64,000 bases of DNA from Hoylesella oralis ATCC 33269 (GCF_000185145.2 NZ_GL833116.1:250501-314500); one strand, 5' to 3'; shown: positions 37,563 through 47,106, counted from the stretch's first letter. Notes: generated from the sequence alone by a model not told the origin. Made by a program: numbers and translations.

Positions 37563-38576
37563 ATGAAAGACGTACGGAATTACGATCTGTTGCGCCACAA
37601 CACGTTCGGTATCGCTGCCAAATGCAGCAGGTTTGTGGAATTTTCAACGGTAGAAGAGTTACAAGATGTGCTCCGCAGGCTTACCGATGACGATATGCCG
37701 CTGCTCTTGTTGGGCGGCGGAAGTAATTTGTTGCTTACGGGCGATTATCACGGCACGGTGCTCCATTCTGCCATTATGGGGCACGAGGCAGTCGAAAAGG
37801 GCGATGACGTCATGCTTAAATGCGGTTCGGGCGAGACGTGGGACGATATTGTAGCACTCTGTGTTGCCCGAGGTTGGTACGGTACAGAGAACCTCTCGTT
37901 CATTCCGGGAGAGGTTGGAGCGTCGGCAGTTCAGAATATTGGCGCCTATGGAGCCGAGGTTAAAGACATTATAACATCTGTTGAAGCCGTGGAGATAGCA
38001 ACTCAACGGCCGGTAAGCTTTACCAACGCGCAGTGCGAATATGCCTACCGGCAGAGCAAATTCAAGGGTGAATGGCGCGACAAATATGTGATTACCTATG
38101 TTACTTATCGGTTGTCTAAGACTTTCAAGCCCCGTCTTGACTACGGAAACATACGCTCTTGCCTTGCTGAACAGCAAATTGCCAGTCCTACACCGCAGCA
38201 GTTGCGCGATACGATCATACGTATACGGCGCGAAAAACTGCCCGATCCTGCCCTTGAGGGCAATGCCGGCAGTTTCTTTATGAACCCTATCGTAGGTAAA
38301 GACAAGTTCGACGAGATTGCCGGACATTATCCCGAAGTGCCTCATTATACGGTAGATGCAGAGCATGAGAAGATACCTGCCGGCTGGATGATAGACAAAT
38401 GTGGCTGGAAAGGGCGCTCCTTAGGAGCTGCAGGTGTGCACGATAAGCAGGCTCTTGTGCTCGTAAACCGTGGCGGGGCCACGGGTGAAGACATCGTAAA
38501 GCTCTGCCATAAGATACAAAAGGATGTATACGACCGCTTCGGCATAGCAATTCATCCCGAAGTAAACATTAAATAG
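37563..38576 (+). CDS. murB: UDP-N-acetylmuramate dehydrogenase
   Basis: 337 residues. MurB reduces UDP-N-acetylenolpyruvylglucosamine to UDP-N-acetylmuramate with NADPH and FAD. FAD-binding signatures are LLLLGGGSNLLLT near residues 46-58 and FIPGEVGASAVQNIGAYG near 117-134. The substrate-domain Ser of GNAGSFFMNPIV (about 240) and the late Glu in IHPEV are catalytic. The YRQSKFKG segment marks the type I, E. coli-like enzyme. It lies between the DUF4348 and MBL genes in a tight three-gene unit. Confidence 0.96.
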   Translation: MKDVRNYDLLRHNTFGIAAKCSRFVEFSTVEELQDVLRRLTDDDMPLLLLGGGSNLLLTGDYHGTVLHSAIMGHEAVEKGDDVMLKCGSGETWDDIVALCVARGWYGTENLSFIPGEVGASAVQNIGAYGAEVKDIITSVEAVEIATQRPVSFTNAQCEYAYRQSKFKGEWRDKYVITYVTYRLSKTFKPRLDYGNIRSCLAEQQIASPTPQQLRDTIIRIRREKLPDPALEGNAGSFFMNPIVGKDKFDEIAGHYPEVPHYTVDAEHEKIPAGWMIDKCGWKGRSLGAAGVHDKQALVLVNRGGATGEDIVKLCHKIQKDVYDRFGIAIHPEVNIK

Positions 38577-38592
38577 ACTCAACTTAGGGGAT

Positions 38593-39354
38593 ATGAAATT
38601 TACATTTCTCGGTACGGGTACGTCGGGCGGTGTGCCCTCTTTGGGCTGCGCGTGTGCAGTATGCAGGAGCACCGATAGGCACGACAAGCGACTGCGTTCG
38701 GCGGCACTGATCGAAACGGATACCACACGTATTTTAATCGATAGCGGGCCCGATATACGACAGCAGCTCATGCCGTTGCCGTTTAAAAAGATAGACGGTG
38801 TGCTGCTTACCCATATTCATTACGACCATGTGGCAGGTATCGACGATTTGCGCCCGTTTTGCGTGTTCGGCGACATTAATATTTATGCCGACGAAAGCAC
38901 GGTAAAAGCGTTGAAACAAACCATGCCTTATTGCTTTACAGAGAAACTTTACCCGGGTGTTCCGTTGCTCCGACTTCATCAGATAGTACCTCATCTTAGA
39001 CGAAAGATTGGAGATATAGAATTTACTCCGGTACAAGTGATGCACGATCGGTTGCCTATATTGGGCTATCGTTTTGGGAATTTCGCCTATATCACCGATA
39101 TGAAGACCATCGAGGCTACGGAATATAAATATTTGCGCGGGGTAAATACACTTGTTGTAAACGCGCTGCGATGGGAGAAACCCCACCACTCGCACATGCT
39201 GGTAGACGAGGCTGTGGAGTTTTCGCGTAGGGTAGGGGCGCGACAAACCTATTTCATACACATGAATCATCAGATAGGTTTCCACGATGAAGCCAACCGC
39301 CGATTGCCCGAGGGCTTCTGTTTAGCGTACGACGGGTTACAGATAAATGTGTGA
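38593..39354 (+). CDS. MBL-fold metallohydrolase (PhnP-like)
   Basis: 253 residues. The metal-binding motif THIHYDHVAG (HxHxDH) is at about 76-85. The Gly-rich start FLGTGTSGGVPSLGC and the CACAVCRS cysteine cluster are typical of the PhnP/phosphodiesterase branch of metallo-beta-lactamase folds. A later His in HSHMLVDEA and the end motif MNHQIGFHDEANRRLP fit as well. It probably hydrolyses a phosphodiester; the substrate is unknown. Last gene of the DUF4348-murB unit, 16 bp after murB. Confidence 0.88.
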   Translation: MKFTFLGTGTSGGVPSLGCACAVCRSTDRHDKRLRSAALIETDTTRILIDSGPDIRQQLMPLPFKKIDGVLLTHIHYDHVAGIDDLRPFCVFGDINIYADESTVKALKQTMPYCFTEKLYPGVPLLRLHQIVPHLRRKIGDIEFTPVQVMHDRLPILGYRFGNFAYITDMKTIEATEYKYLRGVNTLVVNALRWEKPHHSHMLVDEAVEFSRRVGARQTYFIHMNHQIGFHDEANRRLPEGFCLAYDGLQINV

Positions 39355-39454
39355 ATTTGCAGCCTCTATATTGCACAATATCAATGAATTGTGCCTAAAA
39401 ATAGTTGGTTTCGGTTAAATAAAGTTATATACTATTGAATTATATCCAAAAACC

Positions 39455-39550
39455 TTGCAATCATAAATATTATTTGTAATTTTGCAATGTGTTTTTCATA
39501 GTATTAGATTTAAGGTTAACAAGGTTGGAGTACAGCGGTACTCCTTTTTT
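39455..39550 (+). ncRNA. Candidate small RNA (promoter, about 60 nt, terminator)
   Basis: TTG at 39455-39457 and TAATTTTG at 39477-39484 (19-bp spacing) form a full promoter. Only about 43 bp later comes a terminator: GGAGTAC (39527-39533), loop AGCG, GTACTCC (39538-39544), then T6. The predicted transcript (about 39491-39550) contains TTTAAGGTTAACAAGGTT and no ORF. This looks like a free-standing small RNA. I believe its core is conserved in the order, but I cannot check that here. Confidence 0.65.
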
Positions 39551-39555
39551 ATTGG

Positions 39556-39777
39556 TTATAAGTCTATGCCTCGTAATGTTTTTATATTGATGTCGTAAGG
39601 GCGGAAAGAACGAGCGCTGTTTCTTATTTCCGTATCTGTAATTACGGTGATAAAGCACAGCTTGGTATGCTGATTTTGTTCGATAGGTCTCATTTCTTTA
39701 TAGGATATACGGTATTCCTGTCCGGTATAAGTATAACGGTAATGTTTGTATATCCGGTAATTTTTCTGCAGTATCAC
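39556..39777 (-). CDS. Small hypothetical protein
   Basis: 73 residues from a GTG start. I recognise no family. It is rich in Tyr, Arg and Ile (NYRIYKHYRYTYTGQEYRIS), has no signal peptide or membrane segment, and reads like real protein (KLCFITVITDTEIRN, RPYDINIKTLRGIDL). It follows the terminator of the membrane operon, and only a poor -7 box (TATCTTTC) precedes it. It ends six bases after the terminator of the small RNA, tail to tail. It could be spurious. Confidence 0.4.
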   Translation of the reverse strand: MILQKNYRIYKHYRYTYTGQEYRISYKEMRPIEQNQHTKLCFITVITDTEIRNSARSFRPYDINIKTLRGIDL

Positions 39778-39846
39778 GGCATAAGAACTCTTCGAAAGAT
39801 AAAACCTATTCTTTTAAGAATGGGGAAGGGGCAAGCGTAGAGACAA

Positions 39847-39884
39847 GAAAAAAGAAAGATACCCGTAGGATATCTTTCTTTTGT
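39847..39884. terminator. Bidirectional terminator after the YtxH/holin-like operon
   Basis: Perfect 10-bp stem AAGAAAGATA (39852-39861) and TATCTTTCTT (39871-39880), with A-rich left and T-rich right flanks. It can therefore work on both strands; the operon on the - strand ends 30 bp before it. Confidence 0.8.
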
Positions 39885-39913
39885 AATTTGATTGAAAGGG
39901 TGACAAAAGTGCT

Positions 39914-40204
39914 TTAACGCCGCCTTCTGCCGAACAGACGGTCGATGTTGAACCTGCGGTAAAGCTTCCAACCCAGCAATGCACCGTCGATAACGCTTGC
40001 CCCTGTGGACAGCAGGCCCGCAATGCGTTTGGAAGGTGTTGCCCCCCAAATGTCGTCGGATTTGCGGAACAGATCGCTCCAAAGGCTTTTTATCTGCTCT
40101 TCATCTTTCTGAATGTCGCTTCGTAATGTATCTTTTCGCATCCTTAATTCTTCGAGCGAGTTGACTGTATATGGGGTGTGCGATGACGAATGGTCGTTTA
40201 TCAT
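39914..40204 (-). CDS. Small hypothetical protein of the YtxH/holin-like operon
   Basis: 96 residues from the ATG at 40204, 4 bp after the preceding gene. A charged helical first half (LRMRKDTLRSDIQKDEEQIK) is followed by KRIAGLLSTGASVIDGALLGWKL-type weakly hydrophobic residues and a strongly basic end (RLFGRRRR). I see no known domain. The YtxH, holin-like and this small gene form a three-gene cluster that would act at the inner membrane, perhaps in envelope stress. That role is inference. Confidence 0.65.
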   Translation of the reverse strand: MINDHSSSHTPYTVNSLEELRMRKDTLRSDIQKDEEQIKSLWSDLFRKSDDIWGATPSKRIAGLLSTGASVIDGALLGWKLYRRFNIDRLFGRRRR

Positions 40205-40208
40205 TTTT

Positions 40209-40559
40209 TTATTTATCCAATAAAATACTTGCAAGGAACTTGACTACCGGCCGTTCCAACCACTGTTTGTGGAAAAGAATGAACAGTATAAGTAGCGCGA
40301 AATAGCAACCTGCCACGATTGCGAATGCCAATGATGTGCCTACGGAGGGAGCTAAAGCGTACACGGCAGCAAAAGATATGTAGATAAGGGCCAATATAAG
40401 GAGCAGCGACAGCACGAGCGTAAGAGCGATGGCCGTTATCAGGCGCACCACTTTTTCTATTACATCGAGCTTTGCAAACTCCGTTTGAAGCCCGATGTAA
40501 TGCTTGAGCACCTCTGCAAGTTGCCCTATTGTTTCTATGTTTTTATCGTTAGAAAACAT
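40209..40559 (-). CDS. Phage holin superfamily III-like membrane protein
   Basis: 116 residues. A short helical N-terminus (IGQLAEVLKHYIGLQTEFAK) leads into two long membrane segments at about 40-65 and 73-97. This is the layout of the PF07332-type holin-like proteins, which are chromosomal in most bacteria and not lytic. The family has no proven role. It lies between the YtxH and small hypothetical genes with gaps of 9 and 4 bp. Confidence 0.8.
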   Translation of the reverse strand: MFSNDKNIETIGQLAEVLKHYIGLQTEFAKLDVIEKVVRLITAIALTLVLSLLLILALIYISFAAVYALAPSVGTSLAFAIVAGCYFALLILFILFHKQWLERPVVKFLASILLDK

Positions 40560-40568
40560 GCCGATATC

Positions 40569-40787
40569 TTATTCTACCGTATCTGTAGCTGCATCTTTGA
40601 TGTCGTCTACCAAGTCATCTACTTGCTTTCTTGATAGTTTGATGTCGTGTTTTTTGCAGAAGTCGTCTACCGCATCGGCAATTTTATTACGTGTGTCAGC
40701 ACCTTTTTCGGGTGCAACAAGCAAACCTAAAGCAGCTCCGGCGATAGCTCCGCCGATGAAAGCTCCGATATAACCTAATGTTTTCAT
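40569..40787 (-). CDS. YtxH-domain membrane protein
   Basis: 72 residues from the ATG at 40787. The start MKTLGYIGAFIGGAIAGAALG forms one membrane helix and LLVAPEKGADTRNKIADAV is the YtxH signature (APxxGxxTR). A charged helical tail follows. YtxH proteins are small and linked to general stress in Gram-positives; the role in Bacteroidetes is unknown. It is the first gene of its operon. Confidence 0.85.
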   Translation of the reverse strand: MKTLGYIGAFIGGAIAGAALGLLVAPEKGADTRNKIADAVDDFCKKHDIKLSRKQVDDLVDDIKDAATDTVE

Positions 40788-40838
40788 AAATGTGATATTT
40801 AAAAAATTATACGTTCTATATACATTATATATACGGGA

Positions 40839-40871
40839 CAAATATAACAAAAGATTTGTTATTCGTGACAA
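40839..40871 (-). promoter_or_regulatory. Promoter of the YtxH/holin-like operon
   Basis: -7 box TATATTTG on the - strand (40846-40839) with a TTG at 40871-40869. The 22-bp spacing is slightly long. Confidence 0.5.
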
Positions 40872-41017
40872 GAAGTGCTGCCATTTTTTGTTAAAATATG
40901 CGTATTTCCTTGATTTAACAAACTTTATGTGCGGTTTTTCAGTGTCTTTGTGAGATATTTTGTAATTTCGCCAAGGAAGTAAACAAATGGTTTAATCTAT
41001 AAATAACTGAGTAGAAT

Positions 41018-41506
41018 ATGAAAAAAAGTATTGTTTTATGTGCAGGATTGTGCATGGTATTGACTTTCACCGGTTGTAAATCAAGCGAAAGTGCTTATCG
41101 TAAAATGTATGAAAAGGCACAGGCTCAGGAGAACGCACACGCACAGGAACAGCCTCAGACCGAAGCTCCTGTCGTTGCTCCGCTGACAGAAAAGCCGGCT
41201 ACACAGACTACCGTTGTCGACAATTTAGATAATGTTTCTGTTCGTTCAGAGAATGTTCAGCTCGTTAATGGTTCCGGATTGCAGGACTTCAGTGTAGTTG
41301 TAGGCTCTTTCTCGTTGAAGGCTAATGCCGAAGGACTCCAGAGCACGTTGAAATCGGAGGGCTATGATGCACAGATAGCCTATAATCCCGGTAACAATAT
41401 GTACCGTGTGATTTCCGCTACTTTTGCATCTAAAGCCGATGCAGTAACGTCTCGTAACCAGTTCCGCAGTAAGTATCCCGATGCTTGGTTGCTATTCAAG
41501 AAGTAA
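41018..41506 (+). CDS. SPOR-domain lipoprotein
   Basis: 162 residues. The signal ends TFTGC with the lipid Cys at 20. A Glu/Gln/Ala/Pro-rich linker covers about 25-75. The C-terminal 75 residues are a SPOR domain: DFSVVVGSFSLKANAEGLQS, YNPGNNMYRVISATF and a NQFRSKYPDAWLLFKK end. SPOR domains bind peptidoglycan with denuded glycan strands at division sites, so this is probably a septal or cell-wall protein. It is separated by 76 bp from ruvX. Confidence 0.88.
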   Translation: MKKSIVLCAGLCMVLTFTGCKSSESAYRKMYEKAQAQENAHAQEQPQTEAPVVAPLTEKPATQTTVVDNLDNVSVRSENVQLVNGSGLQDFSVVVGSFSLKANAEGLQSTLKSEGYDAQIAYNPGNNMYRVISATFASKADAVTSRNQFRSKYPDAWLLFKK

Positions 41507-41582
41507 GTATCGGAAAGAGATATCAGGCAGGAATGCCGCATTTGTCTGACATGTTAGTGCGACAGACGCCTGCCGGTACTAT

Positions 41583-41996
41583 ATGACACGTATACTTTCT
41601 ATAGATTACGGGCGGAAGCGTACGGGGGTAGCAGTCACCGATCCATTGCAGTTAATTGCGGGTGGATTGGCGACTGTTGCTACATCAGAGCTATTCAACT
41701 ACCTTATGCAGTATGTGCAGCATGAGGAGGTGGAGCGTATAGTGATAGGAAAGCCTATGCAGACCAACGGCCAACCGAGCGAGAACCTGCAACGGGTAGA
41801 GCAGTTTGTGGACAGATGGCGTAAGGCAATGCCGCAAATACCTATCGAGTACTACGACGAGAGGTTTACTTCGGTGATAGCACAACGGGTTATTATCGAC
41901 AGCGGATTAAAAAAGAAAGCGCGACAAAACAAGGCGCTGGTAGATGAGATCAGTGCAACGATCATTCTTGAAGACTGGATGGCTTCAAGAAAATGA
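41583..41996 (+). CDS. ruvX: Holliday junction resolvase-like nuclease RuvX/YqgF
   Basis: 137 residues with the RNase H-like fold: SIDYGRKRTGVAVTDP with the first catalytic Asp at 7, VIGKPMQTNGQPSENLQRVEQF, EYYDERFTSVIAQRV and KALVDEISATIILEDWM. In E. coli YqgF matures the 5' end of pre-16S rRNA. A role in Holliday junction cleavage was also proposed. It precedes def, as in many Bacteroidetes. Confidence 0.93.
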   Translation: MTRILSIDYGRKRTGVAVTDPLQLIAGGLATVATSELFNYLMQYVQHEEVERIVIGKPMQTNGQPSENLQRVEQFVDRWRKAMPQIPIEYYDERFTSVIAQRVIIDSGLKKKARQNKALVDEISATIILEDWMASRK

Positions 41997-42077
41997 TTAG
42001 TACTACTATGGTTGGAAGAGAGAAATGTCGACAATAACTGCATCCTCTATGATTTTGAAATAATATTTTAATAACGA

Positions 42078-42641
42078 ATGATATTACCTATTTATATATA
42101 TGGACAACCGGTGTTGCGCAAGGTGGCGAAAGATATAACGCCGGATTATCCGGACTTGGAAGAGCTTATTAAAGATATGTTTGAGACGCTAACGGCGTCG
42201 GATGGCGTGGGATTAGCTGCTCCCCAAATTGGGAAAAGCATAAGAGTTGCTGTGATAGACCTTGATGTGTTGAGCGGTGAGTTGCCCGAATATAAGGATT
42301 TCAGGAAAGCATATATCAATCCGCACATCATAGAAATCGACGATAACAGCAAGAAAGAAATCATGGAGGAGGGCTGCCTGTCTATTCCGGGAATTCATGA
42401 AAGCGTTACAAGACCGTCGCGTATTCATGTACAGTATATGGATACAGCCTTTGTACAGCATGATGAATGGGTGGATGGATATTTGGCTCGTGTGATGCAA
42501 CATGAGTTCGATCATCTGGATGGAACTATGTTTGTGGATCGTTTATCGCCTTTCCGCAAGCAGATGGTCAATAGTAAACTCAAGGCTTTGATACAAGGTA
42601 AGTATCGTTGTTCTTACCGTACGAAGCCGGTACACAAATAG
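42078..42641 (+). CDS. def: Peptide deformylase
   Basis: 187 residues. It removes the formyl group from the initiator Met of new proteins, using a bound metal ion. The three motifs are intact: GVGLAAPQIG (about 40-49), EEGCLSIPGI (about 97-106, metal Cys) and QHEFDHLDG (about 141-149, two metal His and the catalytic Glu). The TPR gene starts 15 bp downstream, so they are probably co-transcribed. Confidence 0.96.
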   Translation: MILPIYIYGQPVLRKVAKDITPDYPDLEELIKDMFETLTASDGVGLAAPQIGKSIRVAVIDLDVLSGELPEYKDFRKAYINPHIIEIDDNSKKEIMEEGCLSIPGIHESVTRPSRIHVQYMDTAFVQHDEWVDGYLARVMQHEFDHLDGTMFVDRLSPFRKQMVNSKLKALIQGKYRCSYRTKPVHK

Positions 42642-42656
42642 AATTATCCCCGAAAT

Positions 42657-44633
42657 ATGTATCGAAAGCTCATTGTTTGGGTACTTTTATGTCTGTCATT
42701 GAATGCATATGGGCAGTTCAATACCGACAGATTACTCACGAGTGGACAGATTGCACTTCACTATGAGGACTATGTTCTTTCGATTCAATACTTCAATCAA
42801 GTTATTTCTTTGAAGCCTTTTCTGTATCAACCTTGGCAGTATAGAGGCGTTGCCAAGTTCTATCTCGACGATTATGTGGGAGCAGAAGCTGATGCAACCG
42901 AGGCAATTAAATTAAATCCGTATATCCACGGACTCTACGATTTGCGGGCTATTTCGCGCATACGACAGGAGAAATATGAGGATGCCATTGCAGATTACAC
43001 TCAAGCCATACGTATTGATCCGCAGATACAGAACTATTGGTTCAACCGTGCCATCTGTATGTTGAATACGAAAGAATACGATCGAGCGTTGCTGCAAACG
43101 GATACCATCGTTTCTAAATGGGCGAAATTTGCCAATGCTTATACCTTGAAAGCAGAGATATATCTGCAAAAGAAAGATACTACGCAGGCAGCCAAATGGC
43201 TCGATAAGAGTTTGGAACTCGATCCGTATGACGGCAATTCGTGGACTACGCGCGCTTATATCAGTCTTTCGAGGCATAAATGGCGCGATGCAGATCAGGA
43301 ACTTTCTAAGGCTATACACCTGAAACCGAATACAGTGAACAACTATGTGAACCGTGCACTTGCACGATTGAACTATAATAATCTGCGCGGAGCGATGGCC
43401 GATTATGACAAGGCATTGGAGTTGGACGACAGGAATTTCCTTGCTCATTATAACCGCGGACTGCTTCGTATGCAGCTTGGAGATGATAATCGTGCCATCT
43501 CCGATTTCGATTATGTTATCAAATTAGAACCTAAGAACTTTTTAGCAATATTCAATCGGGCACTGCTGAACGACCGTACGGGTAATTTGCAGGCGGCTAT
43601 CCGCGACTATTCACTTGTAATAGATCAATTCCCTAACTTCTGGACTGGGCTTTCTCATCGTGCTAACTGTTATCGTCGATTGGGACAGGTGGCAAAAGCC
43701 GAGCTCGATGAGTTTCGCATTCTTAAGGCCCAAATGGATAAACGGCTTGGCGTACAGCAACGGTGGAGCAAAAGTAAATTGCACCAAATGCGCAAACGAA
43801 GCGAGATAGATCCCGAGAAATACAATGAAATTGTTGTCGAAGATGAGAACAAAGTGGAACACGAATATAAGAGCGAATATCGCGGACAGATACAAAATAG
43901 AGCCGTAGACGTGGCGTTTATGCCTATGTATGAGCTTTCTTATTTGCCTTATAAGAACGGTGTAAAGGCGTATCAAGCCTATGAACGCGAGGTTGAAGCC
44001 TTTAATACCCAAGCTAAACCGGCCCACCACGTGTATGTAACGTGCAATACCGGTCAGTTGAGCGAACGGCAATCGAAGGCTTATTTTGCCATGATCGACT
44101 CTCTTTCGGCACATATCGCAGCAGTACACCATATTGACGACACTCGTAATTTGCTGTTCGAGAGAGCCGTAGCCTACGGACTATTGCAGAATTACGATGC
44201 TGCGATCAGCGATCTCACCGTATATTTACAGATCGATAGCACCTCTTCGATGGGGTATTGGCAACGTGCAGTATGCCAAACAATGATGAACAATTTCGAT
44301 GCTTCCAAGGGAGTGGATACACAATTGAAAGTGGCAAAAGCAATGGAAGACTTCAACAAAGCCATTGAACTCAATTCCCGAAACGCGTACATATACTATG
44401 ATCGTGGCAATTTGCATGCCATGAAAAAAGAATATACGCAGGCTGCAGACGACTATACCATGGCTCTTAAATACGATCCGCGACTGGCCGAAGCCTATTA
44501 TAACCGCGGCTTGGCACGAATATTCAGTAACAACAGGGCCGAAGGGATTGCCGATTTAAGCAAATCGGGAGAGCTCGGACTTTATGATGCCTACAGTGTT
44601 ATCAAGCGTTATTCAGTTAATAAGAGCAAATAA
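42657..44633 (+). CDS. Secreted tetratricopeptide-repeat protein
   Basis: 658 residues. A signal peptide (LIVWVLLCLSLNAYGQ) is followed by about eight TPR units in residues 20-360, such as AIADYTQAIRIDPQIQNYWF and AMADYDKALELDDRNFLAHY. A non-TPR middle (about 370-490) follows, with MPMYELSYLPYKNGVKAY. Two or three further TPR units lie at the end (AADDYTMALKYDPRLAEAYY). It is probably a periplasmic scaffold for protein contacts; the partner is not known. It lies between def and thrS. Confidence 0.85.
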   Translation: MYRKLIVWVLLCLSLNAYGQFNTDRLLTSGQIALHYEDYVLSIQYFNQVISLKPFLYQPWQYRGVAKFYLDDYVGAEADATEAIKLNPYIHGLYDLRAISRIRQEKYEDAIADYTQAIRIDPQIQNYWFNRAICMLNTKEYDRALLQTDTIVSKWAKFANAYTLKAEIYLQKKDTTQAAKWLDKSLELDPYDGNSWTTRAYISLSRHKWRDADQELSKAIHLKPNTVNNYVNRALARLNYNNLRGAMADYDKALELDDRNFLAHYNRGLLRMQLGDDNRAISDFDYVIKLEPKNFLAIFNRALLNDRTGNLQAAIRDYSLVIDQFPNFWTGLSHRANCYRRLGQVAKAELDEFRILKAQMDKRLGVQQRWSKSKLHQMRKRSEIDPEKYNEIVVEDENKVEHEYKSEYRGQIQNRAVDVAFMPMYELSYLPYKNGVKAYQAYEREVEAFNTQAKPAHHVYVTCNTGQLSERQSKAYFAMIDSLSAHIAAVHHIDDTRNLLFERAVAYGLLQNYDAAISDLTVYLQIDSTSSMGYWQRAVCQTMMNNFDASKGVDTQLKVAKAMEDFNKAIELNSRNAYIYYDRGNLHAMKKEYTQAADDYTMALKYDPRLAEAYYNRGLARIFSNNRAEGIADLSKSGELGLYDAYSVIKRYSVNKSK

Positions 44634-44674
44634 GATATAGTACATCTAATGCTATTTTTAAATGAAAACATTAC

Positions 44675-44702
44675 TTGTTCTCGAAAGAAAGCATTACTTT
44701 TG
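44675..44702 (+). promoter_or_regulatory. Promoter of thrS
   Basis: TTG at 44675-44677 and TACTTTTG at 44695-44702 (17-bp spacing, slightly short), 32 bp before the start. Confidence 0.5.
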
Positions 44703-44733
44703 TGCCCGATAAAAGATTAAATACTAATTTGTT

Positions 44734-46698
44734 ATGGTAAAAATCACATTTCCGGATGGCTCTGTACGTGAGTACGAACAGGGCGTGACGGGGTTACAAA
44801 TCGCCGAGAGTATATCACCTGCTCTCGCTCGCAACGTTGTATCTTGCGGTGTTAATGGTGAGACAGTAGAGCTGAACCGTCCGATCAACGAAGACGCAAC
44901 CATTGCTCTTTATAAATTTGAGGACGAAGAAGGCAAGCATACCTTTTGGCATACTTCTGCCCACTTATTGGCCGAGGCGCTACAAGAGCTATATCCGGGC
45001 ATACAATTTGGCTTTGGACCGGCCATAGAGAATGGGTTCTTCTATGATGTTATGCCCAAGAAAGGCGACGTGATATCAGAGAGCGACTTTCCAAAGATAG
45101 AGGCCAAGATGATGGAACTTGCTAAAAAAGATGAACAGGTGGTTCGTAAATCTTTGTCTAAAGCGGATGCTTTGAAGGAATTTAAGGCCGACGGACAGGT
45201 ATATAAGTGCGAACATATCGATCAAGACCTCGAAGACGGCACGATTACAACATATACACAAGGCGCGTTTACCGACCTTTGTCGCGGTCCGCACCTGATG
45301 TCTACCGGTCTTATCAAGGCCGTTAAGATAACCAGTGTGGCCGGTGCATTCTGGCGAGGCGATGCAAAACGTGAGCAATTGACACGCATCTACGGCATCA
45401 CTTTCCCCAAGAAGAAGATGCTCGACGAATATCTCGTGATGCTCGAAGAGGCCAAGAAGCGCGACCATCGCAAGATAGGAAAAGAGATGGAACTGTTTAC
45501 TTTCTCCGAAAGAGTAGGCAAAGGATTGCCTATCTGGTTGCCGAAAGGAACGGAATTGCGCCTGCGTTTGCAGGATATGCTGCGCAAGATACAGAAACGT
45601 TTCGGCTATCAAGAAGTAATAACTCCGCATATCGGTTCCAAGAATTTGTACGTAACATCGGGCCATTATGCACATTACGGCAAAGATAGTTTCCAACCCA
45701 TCCACACGCCGGAAGAAGATGAAGAGTACATGCTAAAGCCGATGAACTGCCCTCACCATTGCGAAGTGTTTGCATGGAAGCCGCGTTCTTACAAAGATCT
45801 GCCGTTGCGTATCGCCGAATTCGGCACGGTGTATCGCTACGAAAAGAGCGGAGAGTTGCACGGACTCACCCGTGTACGTTCGTTTACCCAAGACGATGCG
45901 CATATTTTCTGCCGTCCCGATCAGGTGAAGAGCGAGTTCCTGCGTGTGATGGATATCATACAGACCGTGTTCAAGATATTCAACTTCGATAACTTCGAAG
46001 CACAGATATCGCTCCGCGATCCTAAGGATCGTGAGAAATATATCGGCGCCGATGAGGTTTGGGAAGAAAGCGAACAGGCGATAAAAGAAGCATGTGCCGA
46101 GAAAGGACTCGATGCAAAGATAGCTTATGGAGAGGCTGCATTCTATGGACCGAAGCTCGATTTCATGGTAAAAGATGCCATCGGTCGCCGTTGGCAGTTA
46201 GGAACAATTCAGGTAGATTATAACCTTCCGCAGCGTTTCAAGTTGGAATATACCGACGAGGATAACGTGAAGAAGACGCCTGTAATGATACACCGTGCTC
46301 CGTTCGGCAGTCTTGAACGTTTCACAGCCGTGCTTATCGAGCACACCGCAGGTCATTTCCCGTTGTGGCTCACGCCCGACCAAGTGGCCATACTGCCCAT
46401 TTCTGAAAAGTATAACGACTATGCCAAGAAGGTGTCTAAATACTTTGATGCGCAGGGAGTACGTGCAACAATCGATGATAGAAACGAAAAAATCGGCCGT
46501 AAAATTCGTGATAATGAATTGATGCGTGTGCCCTACATGGTGATCGTAGGCGAAAAAGAAGCTGCCGACGGCCTTGTTTCGATGCGGAAACAAGGAGGAG
46601 GCGAACAGGCTACCATGACTATGGAAGAATTTGCCAAGCGCATTAATGGCGAGGTTGCCGAGATGCTTAAGGTAACCGACATACATCCGAAAGACTGA
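44734..46698 (+). CDS. thrS: Threonyl-tRNA synthetase
   Basis: 654 residues in the full-length four-domain form: TGS domain (1-62), editing domain with [10 protein letters not shown] near 72 and the later CRGPHLM, class II catalytic core (about 245-535) with motif 2 [20 protein letters not shown] and the zinc Cys of [10 protein letters not shown], and the anticodon-binding domain from about 540 ([13 protein letters not shown]). Editing residues are present, so it should clear Ser-tRNA-Thr. thrS upstream of infC-rpmI-rplT is a common arrangement, here separated by a secreted-protein gene on the opposite strand. Confidence 0.97.
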   Translation: MVKITFPDGSVREYEQGVTGLQIAESISPALARNVVSCGVNGETVELNRPINEDATIALYKFEDEEGKHTFWHTSAHLLAEALQELYPGIQFGFGPAIENGFFYDVMPKKGDVISESDFPKIEAKMMELAKKDEQVVRKSLSKADALKEFKADGQVYKCEHIDQDLEDGTITTYTQGAFTDLCRGPHLMSTGLIKAVKITSVAGAFWRGDAKREQLTRIYGITFPKKKMLDEYLVMLEEAKKRDHRKIGKEMELFTFSERVGKGLPIWLPKGTELRLRLQDMLRKIQKRFGYQEVITPHIGSKNLYVTSGHYAHYGKDSFQPIHTPEEDEEYMLKPMNCPHHCEVFAWKPRSYKDLPLRIAEFGTVYRYEKSGELHGLTRVRSFTQDDAHIFCRPDQVKSEFLRVMDIIQTVFKIFNFDNFEAQISLRDPKDREKYIGADEVWEESEQAIKEACAEKGLDAKIAYGEAAFYGPKLDFMVKDAIGRRWQLGTIQVDYNLPQRFKLEYTDEDNVKKTPVMIHRAPFGSLERFTAVLIEHTAGHFPLWLTPDQVAILPISEKYNDYAKKVSKYFDAQGVRATIDDRNEKIGRKIRDNELMRVPYMVIVGEKEAADGLVSMRKQGGGEQATMTMEEFAKRINGEVAEMLKVTDIHPKD

Positions 46699-46713
46699 TA
46701 CATCTTGCATTGT

Positions 46714-46760
46714 GCAGGGGCAGAGGGGTAAAACAGCCGTTCTGCCCCTGCTTTGTTTTT
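46714..46760 (+). terminator. Terminator of thrS
   Basis: Perfect 11-bp stem GCAGGGGCAGA (46714-46724) and TCTGCCCCTGC (46741-46751), then TTTGTTTTT. The rest of the gap (46761-47034) is AT-rich without a gene I can support. Confidence 0.92.
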
Positions 46761-47034
46761 GCTTTGTACATGAAAAAGGTGCCGGTTTGTGCGGCTGTGT
46801 AATTTAAATACCGTTTTTTCACTATGGTAATAGAGGTATCGGACACGAGATTTATTTTCCTTATATATCGATAATATACAGCAGATATATCAATGATAGA
46901 TAAAAGGTCTGTCGAAAATTTTCTTTTGAAAATATTGTTATATAGGAATTTTTTATGTAGAATATTTTCGGTCTAATAACATCTTGTGTCTGAAAAATTA
47001 TACGCCTGTGTTTTCGTATAAAGTCAATTAAATA

Positions 47035-47085
47035 TAAGTAAGAGAGAACCATGATTTATAGAGATCAGTGGTTTTCTCTTACTTA
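47035..47085. terminator. Long hairpin after the beta-helix protein gene
   Basis: 17-bp stem (47035-47051 with 47069-47085) with one G-T pair and a 17-nt loop, starting 21 bp past the stop of the - strand gene. It lacks a clean T tract, so it may protect the 3' end of the mRNA or terminate weakly. Confidence 0.6.
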
Positions 47086-47106
47086 AAATTGTGTGTAACG
47101 ATAAGT

